Origin: Apostichopus japonicus
Taxonomy: Eukaryota; Echinodermata; Holothuroidea; Aspidochirotida; Stichopodidae
DNA length: 64,000 bases
Direction of reading: 5' to 3'
NCBI RefSeq assembly: GCF_037975245.1
Contig: NC_092567.1
Coordinates: 16,361,876-16,425,875, forward strand
The position numbers were made by a program, and so were the translations under genes. The notes beneath the pieces were generated by a model. The model made no database searches, had not been told where the DNA came from, and was given only the letters and a program-made list of their open reading frames with translations. How positions within the stretch are numbered: the first letter of the stretch is position 1; each line of letters opens with the position of its first letter. Positions 13,201-22,682 of the stretch are shown in pieces.

Positions 13201-14648
13201 ACTGTTAGTAACGCCCATTATGAGAACAATAACACATGGTATTGTAAGTACCATCCATTATCAGAACAATAACAATGGTAGGCACCGCCCATTATCAGAA
13301 CAATAACACATGGTACGGTAAGTACGTACAGTAAGTACCGCCCATTACCAGCAAATATTGTTGGACTGTTCTCATACCTGTACATTAACTGATGTGTGCT
13401 GTAATTCGGGAAAAAGCCAGAGAGAACTCGAATTTTGACAGCAGCACTTTATTAAGCACCGACAATTTTTAATACCATGTGGCCAAGGATGGGAAACAAA
13501 GGCAACACATAAAACTGTCACCAACTACTGCAAAAACGCAGTTTTACATTGACAAGACAATTAAAGTCTTCTTTCATTTGACAACTAACCCTTCTTTAAT
13601 GGAGAGAGCACCACCAGATCCTGTCATCCAACCAAGATCATAAAATAAACGACACAATTCTGGAATCAGATGTCGCGGATGTTCCTGTGGAAATTGGACA
13701 TAAATGAAACTTCAAACTTCAACTGAATGAAAACGATTTTTGTCAAAAAGTAAAGACCTTGAATTAATTTTTTGACATAACATTTAACCAGCATTGTTTC
13801 GTTTGAGTAATCTGCAGAATAGTCAAAACCGTAGATGGGCAAAGCATACAGTAGTAAGCCGAAACATTTCCTATGGCCTGTGAGGCTTTTAGAACAGTCC
13901 TGATGAATGATATAGCAAAGAAAAAAAACATGCAAAAAGAAATGATACTCTATATCCTGTCAGTTTGCATGAATTCTAATATTTTGATATGACCAAAATG
14001 CAAATGGCAATTTAGATATCATGATTTTTAACATATATACTGTAACTTTAAAAAAAAACAAATTTTCTTTCTTCAGTGTTGAGGAAATGAAATGGTATAA
14101 CATACAAAATTTTACACTTCAGACCAGTGCAACTAAATGTTGAGCCCATCCCTGGTCCATCCAAAGATTAAAATGAACAAGACCATTACACACTGCTCCT
14201 CCAAAAGTACTTTCTGTTTAAAATGTAAAGTATCATGGTCATTCACCTGAATCATGTTTCATAGTTAACCCTAACAAAATTAATATTTTTCTTCATAATT
14301 TGAGGTCAAGTCAGATTTTTATACCTACAGTACAAGTAGAGTAACAGTAGGTAGTACAGTTAGAAGAGTACAGATTCAGTGCTACTGTATAAAGTAGCCT
14401 ACATGCAATATAGTAGAAAACTTGGTTTCATTATATTTTTAGTCTTGCTTCACTTTACAGTAGTCACAATCGATAGAATGGCTGCACAGCACAGCTAAAA
14501 CACGGACCAAAAAATGTGATGGTGGAAAAATGGTATAAAGATACAAATTTGATAGAATGCGCAACCACATGGAGGTTATGTTCCTAGAGTAGTATAGGAG
14601 AAATACTTTGCTATGCAGTACCTTGTCATAAACATTATTGCTACTCAT
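1209..14648 (-). CDS. APIP: APIP: methylthioribulose-1-phosphate dehydratase, 8 exons, complete
   Basis: Methionine-salvage enzyme that dehydrates 5-methylthioribulose-1-phosphate in the cytosol; the vertebrate protein also binds Apaf-1 and dampens cell death. Exons, in order of translation: 14622-14648, 13590-13684, 8258-8306, 7448-7565, 5703-5817, 4648-4708, 2982-3088, 1209-1311. All have AG/GT borders and compatible phases and give 675 nt (224 residues; human about 242). Visible landmarks are [31 protein letters not shown], the SQC cysteine, the HTHS metal ligands, [20 protein letters not shown] (third metal histidine) and CESYDYLF near the C-terminus. The start is the ATG giving MSSNNVYDK, which splices exactly to EHPRH as in the family. 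Two oddities: the catalytic Glu (human Glu139) reads Gln in HQQMIRG, and about 7 residues are missing at the exon 5/6 junction. The identification is firm; catalytic competence is uncertain. Confidence 0.94.
1399..1706. mobile_element. TTAA-flanked MITE, copy 1
   Basis: A 308-bp unit including TTAA at both ends, with imperfect terminal inverted repeats: AGGGTGTGAAGACTCGC on the left, and GCGAGTCTTCAATGCCT on the right (14 of 17 match after inversion). The interior aligns with the copy at 5929-6302, for example around ACACCACCAT and CCAGAAAATACACACACAGC. TTAA target duplications point to the Kolobok or piggyBac superfamilies. There is no coding capacity. It lies in APIP intron 7. Confidence 0.75.
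2005..2981 (-). repeat. 74-bp tandem array copied from the APIP exon 7 3' end and its splice donor
   Basis: Thirteen tandem units of 74 bp directly follow APIP exon 7 in the sense direction. Each unit reproduces the last ~45 nt of that exon (the part encoding [13 protein letters not shown]), the GTAAGT donor and ~25 nt of intron. Eight units keep GTAAGT; the others have GTAATT or GTAAAT. Diagnostic variants recur every six units: GATTCACCCC-type anchors at 2041, 2485 and 2929 are exactly 444 bp apart, so a 6-unit block was itself duplicated. The real exon 7 end (to 3028) is the fourteenth unit. Confidence 0.92.
3321..3907. mobile_element. TTAA-flanked MITE, second family
   Basis: A 587-bp element bounded by TTAA on both sides. 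The terminal inverted repeats are AGGAATAGTTCAGGTGTC on the left and GACACCTGAACCAATCCT on the right (16 of 18 match after inversion). The sequence differs from the 1399-1706 family. It is AT-rich with no ORF. It lies in APIP intron 6. Confidence 0.75.
5245..5640. mobile_element. hAT-type MITE with 8-bp target duplication
   Basis: A 396-bp non-autonomous element starting CAGTGGCGTAGCCAG and ending CTGGCTACAACACAG, flanked by the exact 8-bp direct repeat CTTTCAAG (5237-5244 and 5641-5648). An 8-bp duplication and CAG...CTG ends are typical of hAT. It carries GGGGGGCAAG motifs near both ends. It lies in APIP intron 5. Confidence 0.85.
5929..6302. mobile_element. TTAA-flanked MITE, copy 2
   Basis: Same family and orientation as 1399-1706, 374 bp with TTAA at both ends. 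It has extra internal sequence around 6110-6185 that copy 1 lacks. The left end is AGGGTGTGACGACTCGCCC and the right end GAGAGTCTTCAATGCCT. It lies in APIP intron 4. Confidence 0.75.
7096..7435 (-). repeat. LINE 3'-tail-like repeat with internal duplication
   Basis: Read on the minus strand, it ends in a TTAATAAAGTTGATC stretch followed by ATCTA-type pentamers, like the microsatellite tails of CR1/L2-type LINEs. The segment ACATTAACATATGAA with its surroundings is present twice about 110 bp apart (near 7182 and 7289). No ORF. It lies in APIP intron 4, just downstream of exon 4. Confidence 0.4.
8697..9412. repeat. 40-bp minisatellite, main block
   Basis: About 18 head-to-tail copies of a 40-bp unit built on TTATCAGAACAATAACACAT followed by GGTACTGTAAGTACCGCCCA, with scattered point changes. 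The GGTACTGTAAGTACC part is close to palindromic. The array resumes at 13190, so it was cut in two by the LINE at 9413-13189. It lies in APIP intron 2. Confidence 0.93.
9545..10236 (-). pseudogene. LINE ORF2 C-terminal fragment
   Basis: Open on the minus strand from the insertion junction to a stop at 9545. It contains [36 protein letters not shown] and [10 protein letters not shown], the usual landmarks downstream of the RT catalytic core in L2/CR1-clade ORF2 proteins. It continues the RT fragment at 12925-13189 across the TIR-less 2.7-kb insertion. No internal stop is seen, so the copy may be fairly young. Confidence 0.85.
10786..12703. promoter_or_regulatory. Arrayed nuclear-receptor-type direct repeats of AGGTCA
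   Basis: Inside the 2.7-kb element, three sites (11048-11081, 11448-11481, 12403-12436) read AGGTCA, 4 nt, AGGTCA, 5 nt, AGGTCA, 1 nt, GGGTCA: DR4, DR5 and DR1 spacings in one 34-bp block. Six further perfect DR4 sites occur on the other strand as TGACCT-TTGG-TGACCT at 10786, 11185, 11586, 11882, 12540 and 12688. The spacing is a sequence fact; receptor binding is inference. Confidence 0.35.
12822..12881. repeat. CA microsatellite
   Basis: CACACA runs broken by CCCATA and CATACATA steps, near the right end of the 2.7-kb element. A similar CA tract ends the related sequence at 53961-54006. Confidence 0.9.
12925..13189 (-). pseudogene. LINE reverse transcriptase fragment (palm)
   Basis: Minus-strand coding remnant with the core RT motifs [10 protein letters not shown] and [11 protein letters not shown], then [13 protein letters not shown]. 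It is the N-terminal half of what is left of the L2-like ORF2. Everything upstream of the PQG motif is missing because of 5' truncation at 13189. The reading continues in 9545-10236 after the inserted element. It cannot be active: endonuclease and the N-terminal RT are absent. Confidence 0.85.
13190..13349. repeat. 40-bp minisatellite, displaced end block
   Basis: About four degenerate copies of the same 40-bp unit as 8697-9412, in the same orientation, resuming right after the 5' end of the LINE. One unit is shortened and another has a duplicated GTAAGTAC step. Confidence 0.9.
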
Positions 14649-16535
14649 GTTGGTGAGTCTGTGTTTTAAACTACTCTGGAATAGGAAGTCAATGTTCTCA
14701 TTTCTAGGTATCCCTTAACAGTTATTGTAGACCCGGCTCCACCAACAGAAATAGAACAATTGCTGAAAGCAAAAGAGAAAAAAAGGACAGGGTTAAATAT
14801 TTGGCAACCATCTTTATAACAAGTTGCTTCATTTCATGTTTTTGATGGTTGTAGGAATTAACCAGGAAATGCTATTAAAAAGTAGGACACATACAGTTTA
14901 TAGTACAGTATCAAATAAGAATGGATATGTAGAAATAACAGAATAAAATTGGAAAATTAGTGGGCAAAACTACAGTATGACAATGGCTACTTAGTCAAAT
15001 GAAACTGACATATCATTAACAAGAGGTCTTCCAAATTATGGCATTTGATCGAATTATCATTACGATCTTAATATTATTAGTATTTCCACAATGGAACCCA
15101 CCATCACCCAGTGAGTATCCCACCTTATGCATAATTTTACCCATAGTACAGTACCAGGAAATAATTTAGTATATATTTGAATTTTGTATTGTTTGTATTT
15201 TTTTTCTGTGTACACAAACTGCCAATACTGTACAGTACATCATTGCATTTGTGTAGCTCTTCACTCATTTTACATCTATAGCAATTTAGATGTGATTCCA
15301 GATGAATTATGCCCTTGGTACTTCAGTACAGAAAGTGAAAACCCACATTATCAGTTTCAATATCAGTTTCAGTATCAGTCAATTGCTACTTTTGTTTTAG
15401 ACTGCCATTGAATAGGAAGAAGTTATTACCCACTTCTTATTTCAAGTTTAAGCCAAATTGGGGCCAGCCGAAATGGTTATGAGCCAAAGATTACAACAAC
15501 AAATATGAAGAGAGACTGAATTGTGGCAATCTTTCCTGATTTTACTTTTGCAGACATGTAGAGCTTATATTATAACTCAAAGGTCTTGGTAAATGAAATC
15601 TGGTTTCTTATTTACAAAGAAATGTATGGTTTAACTTACCATCCTTAAGGCAAGCCTATTGTAATGACAATGTACAGTAAGTTATATTGATCACAGATGC
15701 AGGCAAGGGCCTAGGGTCGCCTACTCCTATTAGAATCTACTGTATACATATCAAATATCAATCCGCAGGGATGTTCTCCTTCAGGAAAAGTGCCAAATGC
15801 AGTACGAGACCATCTTTTTTGATACAGTATTAATCATGATCTCTTTTCTTGTGGCTTGCATATTGAAGAACATGAATGTGAGTACAAGTGGTGAAAAAAA
15901 TTGAGGCAATTTTAGACTCCTTTAGGCCTCTTGGGAGCAGTGTACAGTACTGTACAAAAATTGTTAACTACTGAGTGTAGAGGTTTGTTGACTAATAGTA
16001 CTTCAGGCTCTGATAGCAAAAAAATCTACATGGTCATGATACAGAACAAAGATGGTGCCATGAAAGGCCAACTTGTCAGCTATCCAGTGATGGGTAGCGT
16101 TTAGCTAGTGAGAACTTCTATCTAGACTAAGAGTAAGACTTAGACTAGAGACCAAATTACTTTTGTGATTTAGTGTGTAAGTCAATGGGGCTTTTAATGG
16201 GCGTATGCTACCCTAGGCCTAGGCTAGGCCTACAGTACTGTAGGTGACCCTTACTATTACGTTAACTTATTGGGTCGTCTTAAGTATATACTCAAGTTAG
16301 AAAAGAAAAAGCTATCACTTTGTCGATACCTTTATGCTTGGTTACACTAAAACGTCTACGAAGATGCCTAATACCATTTGGTTAAGCTGCTTGATCGTTG
16401 TGCACATCCAAGGCAAGTGCGTGTGATAAAATGGTTCGTGAAACAGGTACCACGCCTGTCAGGTGACAAGGGCGTACATAAATATTACAGTTACCTACAC
16501 AGAGTAGGCCAACCTCTTGCAAGACACATGTAACC
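14649..16535. other. Region upstream of APIP, no further gene seen
   Basis: Should hold the APIP promoter and 5' UTR. AT-rich, with frequent GTACAGTA-type words but no clear tandem array, TATA box or CpG-rich block that I can defend. Open frames here are short and lack splice support. Confidence 0.4.
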
Positions 16536-17575
16536 GCATAGGCGTGGGGGGGGGGGGGGGGGCTGGGGGGTTGCAGCCTCCCAACCATATTTTTTGGTGA
16601 AAATTCGGGCAATATTCTGAGAATTTTTCGGGCACCTACTGGAAGAATAATAATTTGCAGTGTGTTTTTCATTTTTTGTAGGTGAAACTTCGGCAATATG
16701 CTGAGAATTTTTTCGGGCACCTACTGAAAGAATAATAATTTGCAATGGTTTTTCACATTTTTTGGTGAAAATTCGGGCAATATGCTGAGAATTTTTTCGG
16801 GCACCTACTGAAAGAATAATAATTTGCAGTATGTTTTTCAAGTTTTTTGGTGAAAATTTGGGCAATATGCTGAGAATTTTTCGGGCACCTACCAGTGGCG
16901 GAGCGTCCATACAGTCAGAGGGGGTGGATGCCCCCCCCCCTGACGGACTCAAATGGACTGCTTGCGCCCTTTTCAGCTTTTTACCACTTTTTTACTTATT
17001 CGCGATTATTGACTTTTTTATTGCCCTCTGAAATACCTATTGACATTTGTCACATTTTGTTGGTGCAATTTTCTGACAAATGGCGATGACACCTATTTAT
17101 TCTTCGTTAATCTGCAAAATAGCAAGGCCTGGAAAGGGTCATTTCCGGCGATCTAGGGAGTATCTTTACTCAAAAAAATGTCTGTACGCTCCGCGCCAAC
17201 CCGTGGTGGCGCTCCGCTTAGATAGTGTCGAAAGCGACCGTACAGACCATTCTCTCCCGCCTGACCAATACCCCTAGCTCCGCCACTGGCACCTACTGAA
17301 AGAAGAAGAATTTGCAATGTATTTTTCAATTGTTAAGCATATATTATTATTATTATTATCATTATTGTTGTAACGACTTCCCCAATAATTATAACAATAT
17401 GGAAGGTTAATAACACGGAAAATGATTGTACGTTATTGGCATGTGATGTAATAACGGAAGAATACCTATATGATATGCACATTAACATGTGGAACGCGCG
17501 CGGAGCCCGCGAAAAATTTTGGTATATTTTTCGGGCAAGCCGTTACAGCCCCCCCCCCAAATCAAATGAGGCTCA
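16536..17575. mobile_element. Probable composite MITE with an internal 84-bp minisatellite
   Basis: Left end CATAGGCGT followed by an 18-G run; possible right end with C9 and CTCATACGCC, an inverted match to the left end. Inside, four to five 84-86-bp units (16590-16892, then 17289-17335 beyond the nested hAT element) carry GGCAATATGCTGAGAA, CGGGCACCTACTG and AATAATAATTTGCA. Their minus-strand frame stays open by repetition only and is not a gene. No exact target duplication was found. Confidence 0.45.
16893..17288. mobile_element. hAT-type MITE nested in the 84-bp minisatellite
   Basis: A 396-bp element with 12-bp perfect terminal inverted repeats CAGTGGCGGAGC / GCTCCGCCACTG and an exact 8-bp target duplication GCACCTAC (16885-16892, 17289-17296). 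The duplicated octamer belongs to the minisatellite unit, so the insertion is younger than the array. The interior motif GGTGGCGCTCCGCTTAGATA recurs in degraded form at 38058 and 38262. Confidence 0.92.
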
Positions 17576-18615
17576 TACGCCTTACAGTAACCCCATAAAG
17601 AAGTATACTTCCAATTCACCTTTCTGGCTACTTCCCGAGCACCAAGTCATACAGCGACCCCCGGGCTTCTGCCCTTCATTGTTTTTGATGAAATTGGCAC
17701 GTGAAGCATTTTTCTTGTCTAGGACATTTCACATGTGAATATTTAATGTACTGTGACAGTGCAGACAAGATTTTGTAATATAATGCTGCAGAATTTGCTA
17801 GTCCAGCAAAGATTTAACACTCACGTGGACCTTGTTACCTTGACCTGACCTGAAATAAACTGTAAACTTCAAAAAAGACAAAAGGGTTGTTGTATTCACC
17901 AGCCTATCATATGAATAAAGAACTCAGTGTTATAGTATAGTGTGAATTTCCTTTAAGATTTACTTTGAGAGTTCAGTGCATACAAGGTGGAGGAAGTTAC
18001 GGATTTTGACCTTTGTTGATCGATCTAACAAAAACTTTGACCTCCAATAGAATTGCTATAATTCATCAAGGTGGATCCATATACAAAGTATGGCATTTTT
18101 CAAACCTTACTTTTCTAGTTACAATATTCACAGTTTTGAGATTACGACCATACATCAAAAAACGTTTAGTGCCTACACAGATAACAAAATAGGGTCCTTC
18201 CACTCGATGGTTGATTGACATACAAAGTAGGAATTTTATCCAAGTTCTACTTTTAGATTTACAATATTTACATGCGGCAAATAACATTTATACGTTACAG
18301 GAAACAGTAGGGTTCTTACACACGCTTTGATCGTTTAACAAGTATCAGGGTCTCCAAAGAATTGTTTTGGTTTTACTATGTGCCCCCCCCCACCAATTGA
18401 TAAAATAACCTTAAGCTGCCCTTATTTGAAATGTCTATTCAAATATATGTAGGTTCTCTGGATAGTGAATATAGTAACAGATCGGCTATACAGTGTCGCA
18501 CAGGGCGCCAGATATAGAGGCCCCTTTATTCATTTCATAGTACCACGTACCATGTCTCACATGTAGGCCTACCTCCTTGCTAAAAACTGTGAATTTCAGC
18601 AGATGGCAGATTTTG
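17576..18615. other. Intergenic, nothing identified
   Basis: AT-rich sequence. A pair of imperfect ~120-bp repeats is visible (around 18095-18185 and 18215-18300, sharing TTACAATATT and CATACAAAGTA words). No exon or known element is recognised. Confidence 0.35.
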
Positions 18616-19040
18616 TTAATAGACAGTGGCGTAGCTAAGGAGGGGGGTGGGGTCAAGGGGCACGTGCTCCGGGCGCCGGGCTTGAGGGCGCTGAAATGGG
18701 AGAATGAGAGTAAAAATATAAGCACTTTTTAGAAAAACATAACGAAATTGATGTATGTCGTCAGGCATGAATATTTTCCAGTTACTAATAAAAAGCTGTA
18801 TCTAGTTGTTTTTATTGGCAAATTTATAGATTGTGACTTCTTTTCAGTCCATTTCGACCGTTTTCTCTTTTTTTTTATCCTGTTCTGTAATGACTACTTG
18901 TGAACAGAAATCTCGGGCATTTCAGTATACTGTCCCAAGGATAGATTTCGAAAGGTGGAAATATATACCACGACGTCGAGCGAGACTATCTGCTTTGGCA
19001 CTCCTTGGTATTGAGCGCGATGAAGCAGGTAACATTTAAC

Positions 19041-19402
19041 CCGGGGCGTAGGAAGGTACTTTTGAGTGGTGGGGGGGGGGGGCGGCTGAAGAGTGATGGC
19101 CGGCCTGGGGGGAGGAGTCTAAGGGGAGGGATGTCCCCCTCCCCTTTGGATTTTTTTTGCATTTCCGGGTGGCCTCAGATGCAATTTGGTGCAATATAGC
19201 AAACTTCAACACCCACTCCAATTTGTAAATAATTTTGCATTTTCACCTGGCCTTAGATGCAATTTGGTGCTCCAAATGAGAATTTGTTCTCATTTGGAAA
19301 TTAAAAAGGGGTTTTGTGACTTGCGAAGTGGGGGGGGGGGCGCCCACCATATTTTACACTGGGGGGGCTGGCGCCCCCAGCCCCCCGGTTCATACGGCCT
19401 TG
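19041..19402 (+). mobile_element. hAT-type MITE copy A, 8-bp target duplication
   Basis: A 362-bp element starting CCGGGGCGTAGGAAGG and ending GGTTCATACGGCCTTG, flanked by CATTTAAC on both sides (19033-19040, 19403-19410). The interior contains AGATGCAATTTGGTGC twice, and G-runs of 14 and 10. It aligns over its whole length with the reverse complement of 19677-20048. Confidence 0.88.
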
Positions 19403-19676
19403 CATTTAACTGAGTCTTTGATCATGTTATGAACTTATTTGATGATGCAAAGGAACGCAAAATGCAGTTGCGAGTTTAGACAATGTTACAAATCTTAACA
19501 ATTTTACAGCTTAAGAAAATAGTAAACTTGTATACAAAGTTGCAAACATCGTAATGCAGTTTCAATAGTAAGAAAGAACCTACTATCTATGAGAGAATAA
19601 CGGGTTTTGAATGATTTTATTTAGACAGTTTACTTGTTTTTACAGTGCATGGTACGGTACGAATATGCTTAAGGCC

Positions 19677-20048
19677 CAAGGGCGTAGGAACCGGGGGGCT
19701 GGGGGGGCGCCAGCCCCCCCCCAGTGAAAAATGTGGAGGGCGGAAGTATCATTCCGCCCCCCGCTTCGCAAGTCAGAAAACCCCTTTTTCATTTCCAAAT
19801 GAGAAAGAAAATCTCATTTGGAGCACCAAATTGCATCTAAGGCCTGGTGAAAATACAAAAATAAGTTTACAAAATGGAGTGGGTTTGAAGTGTGCTATAT
19901 TGCACCAAATTGCATCTGAGGCTACCTGGAAATGCAAAAAAATTCAAAAGGGGAGGGGGACACCCCCTCCCCTTAGACCCCTCCCCCAGGCCGGCCATCA
20001 GTCATCAGCCCCCCCCCCCCCACTCAAAAGTACCTTCCTACGCCACTG
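19677..20048 (-). mobile_element. hAT-type MITE copy B, inverted, 8-bp target duplication
   Basis: A 372-bp element, same family as copy A but in the opposite orientation 275 bp away. Ends CAAGGGCGTAGGAACC and CCTTCCTACGCCACTG; target duplication TTAAGGCC (19669-19676, 20049-20056). The different octamers of A and B show two independent insertions. Together they form a fold-back pair. Confidence 0.9.
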
Positions 20049-20559
20049 TTAAGGCCTATACAACCAATATCAATTTATTTCACAATATTATAATTATAAT
20101 TGGGGGCGCAATTTTCTACCCTTGAACCCGAGCGCCAAAACCTCTAGCTACGTCACTGATCTAGCTCCATGATCTGCATATTGCTTAACCAAAGTCGGTT
20201 TAAACTAGCGATTCAATTTAGGCTCACATCTTCATTTTTAAAACTTATGTAGCTATATTTTTAAATGAAAGTTGTGTATAAGCATTTAACCTAACCAAAC
20301 TACGTTAGCTAAAAATAACTCATAGCTTTCATGATACCACAAGCGATCGCCTCTAAGATGGCGAGGCCTACGTAAAGGTTACAAATTAACAAGAGTAAAT
20401 TTTAATCCACTAATTATCATACCGACATTGTAACGTTTACATGTGTACCCAGGTGCCCACTTGCGGATTTTGATGTTAATGTTTGGTTGCATAATGAGGC
20501 TTTGAAACTGTCTGCGATCGCACTAATGCAAGCAAAGTCCAAAATGTACGGCTTGATAC

Positions 20560-21065
20560 AGAGGTTTACACCAGTAAGACTGTACAAGCGCGTCATCGAA
20601 TCATACGGAGTATTATCATATCCATATACTGGATTCAACTTTAATCAGTTAGCCCTTGAGTTGCAGAATTTTCACAGCAGTAAAACAAATATATCCATTT
20701 TATGAATGCAAATATATCGGCTGGTAAACAGTTGATTGCTATTTGTGGTATGCCTTTACAGTGACTCATCTCACCTTTAAGTAGTTTCACTTTGTCTTTA
20801 GTTGCAACTCTGCAATACATATTTAAAAAAATCACGTATGAAACCATGGTCCCTTTGCAGCGGAATATGTAATTTGGCTTATTCGTTAATTCGGCGAATG
20901 TCGATTTAAATCAAATGCAACATCAATAAATTTCTTTAAAAAAGAGTACAGTTATATTTCCTTTTTTATTTAAAGAAACCATTGAAGAGACAATTTATTT
21001 TGTTGTTGAGAAAATGTCATAACTATACAAAGTTTCAAAGTTCCCAATGATAAAAGGGATAATCA
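20560..21065 (+). repeat. Interspersed repeat, copy 1
   Basis: Aligns in patches with 39775-40280 in the same order: ACACCAGTAAGACTG, AGTATTATCATAT, GGAATATGTAATTTGGCT, TATTTAAAGAAACCATTGA and AATGAYAAAAGGGATA. A third partial copy covers about 39560-39700. No RT, transposase or inverted ends are seen, so the class is unknown. A short open frame across 20487-20705 is not supported as a gene. Confidence 0.55.
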
Positions 21066-21787
21066 ATATAATGGTTATGTATAAGTATCACATTTAAAAC
21101 TATATAAGATATAGATATGTATAGGTTATACAAGTTCGAATGCAGAAACAAAGCAATTGCATGTATACGTTATGTTTAAATATCGAAACTACATTGTAAA
21201 AGTTTTTTTTCATTATACAGAAATGAGGGTTTAGCGATCTCCAGTAAGTACGTGCAATAAAGACATGCATGATATGCGAATCTGTTTTATGTAATTAAGT
21301 GATCATATTCAATTTGAATATTAAGCAAAATTATTCTGCTAAATTTTGCATTAATTATAAAGGCTATACGCTACTTCATAATATCACGTGACTAATTTTG
21401 TTCTCCGCAATGTTGGATGGAAAATGTTGGCACTACATGTCAAATTAACAATGATATGGTTGCCTGCAATATGCCAAAACGAAAAACGAATTTGTGCATT
21501 TTCCGGAAGATAGTCATCTCAGTGACGACACAAAAGCGATAAGCTGAAAAATTTCTGGTATATGAGGCTTGGTGATCCGCATTGAATACCAGAGCGCCAT
21601 GTAATGAATAAATTACAATAATATCTAAATATTGGCTACGACGCTTATATTCGGGAACAATATAAGCCATTGTGAGAAGATGTTACAGGTGGAGAAGTGA
21701 TTCAAGCAAGCTGTTCTGGAAAATAATTTAAGCTATTAACATCAGCCAAGAGACTGAAAACTGAACCCACGTTATCCTACATGGAGT

Positions 21788-22415
21788 AACTAAAGCACTT
21801 TTTATTGCACCCGCCCTACTAGAACCAAAACGTCACGGCCAGAGGCACTGAAAAACCAACCCCCTCTCACAAACAAAACTCACAACTCACTCAAGCCAAA
21901 TAAAAGAGGCCCACAGACCAGCGGAGACAAACACCCCACCACATCCCACATAACTTTCAAAATGCTACAAACCGACGACCAGCCTGCATCGAAACAAAAC
22001 ACCCCTCCCCCAGCAGAAGAGCGCCCGAAGAAATCAGCCCAAGATTAACGGCGAAAATCAACTTCAACCTGAAGGCGAATGTCACATTTCACCGCCTCCA
22101 AGACTGCATGCCAAGGAGTACCTTTCCCTTAAAACACATCTATTCCTCCTTATATATTTTGTTCTCAAAATAACAGCCTGGATACAAGTAGAACGGCATA
22201 AGACACCAACAGAACAAACTAGAAGGTCTACACCATACAATACAAGCCCATGTCGTACCGACCATGTACGGTCTAACGCTACGCGGTCGTTCAAGTTCTG
22301 AAGCCACCCCCACAACATTGAAACAAAGGAACAATGCCAAAAAAACAAAAGATGAGCGTACTCTCTAGGCTGTCACAGCCAGTCCCTGGGCACATCCTAT
22401 CATCCAATCGACTTC
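21788..22415 (-). mobile_element. 3' fragment of the Tx1-like LINE
   Basis: Minus-strand remnant matching 31485-32098 of the long element: it includes the counterpart of the C-terminal CCHC-like region and ends with GACGTTTTGG and AATAAAAAGTGC, the equivalent of the element's GTAAAAAGCAC terminus. Broken by stops and frame changes. The 5' part is absent, as expected of a truncated insertion. Confidence 0.7.
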
Positions 22416-22682
22416 TGCCTAGTGTTTTTAAATATCTCTTAACAATTACGATCGAATTTGCATATCTACTACCGTAATGCCATGTCGGGTCAAATAGACA
22501 GGTTCGATATAATTACGCCGTCTGATTTAAACCGCGAAACTGAAACTGAAACTAAACCTGGCTTTGTTTGTTCACGAAAGCAATACAATAAAATACAGAA
22601 TTTTTTTTTTTATCTGAACACCACAATATCATATCAGTTCCACGTAGCTCATCTGTTTCAAATCAACGGTAATGGTTACTGG

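Larger units (their letters stand above)
18624..20158. mobile_element. Unmatched hAT-like termini around two nested copies
   Basis: CAGTGGCGTAGCTAAGG at 18624 and CTAGCTACGTCACTG ending at 20158 look like the left and right ends of a hAT-type element and share GGGCGC-rich subterminal sequence. Their outer 8-mers (TTAATAGA, ATCTAGCT) do not match, so they may come from two different insertions. The two MITEs at 19041 and 19677 lie between them. Confidence 0.3.

Noticed and set aside
16491-16952. 153-codon minus-strand open frame with repeated LQIIILSVGARKNSQHIA blocks
   Set aside because: It is the translation of the 84-bp minisatellite, whose unit length keeps a frame open by chance; no start context, splice sites or domain.
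19645-20052. 135-codon plus-strand open frame
   Set aside because: Lies entirely across hAT MITE copy B, and its composition is that of the G/C-rich repeat; not a gene.
18624-20158. One complete 1.5-kb hAT element
   Set aside because: The two ends look right but the flanking octamers differ, so a single insertion is not supported.
20487-20705. 72-codon frame as a small gene
   Set aside because: Part of an interspersed repeat that recurs at 39.8 kb, where the frame is not kept.
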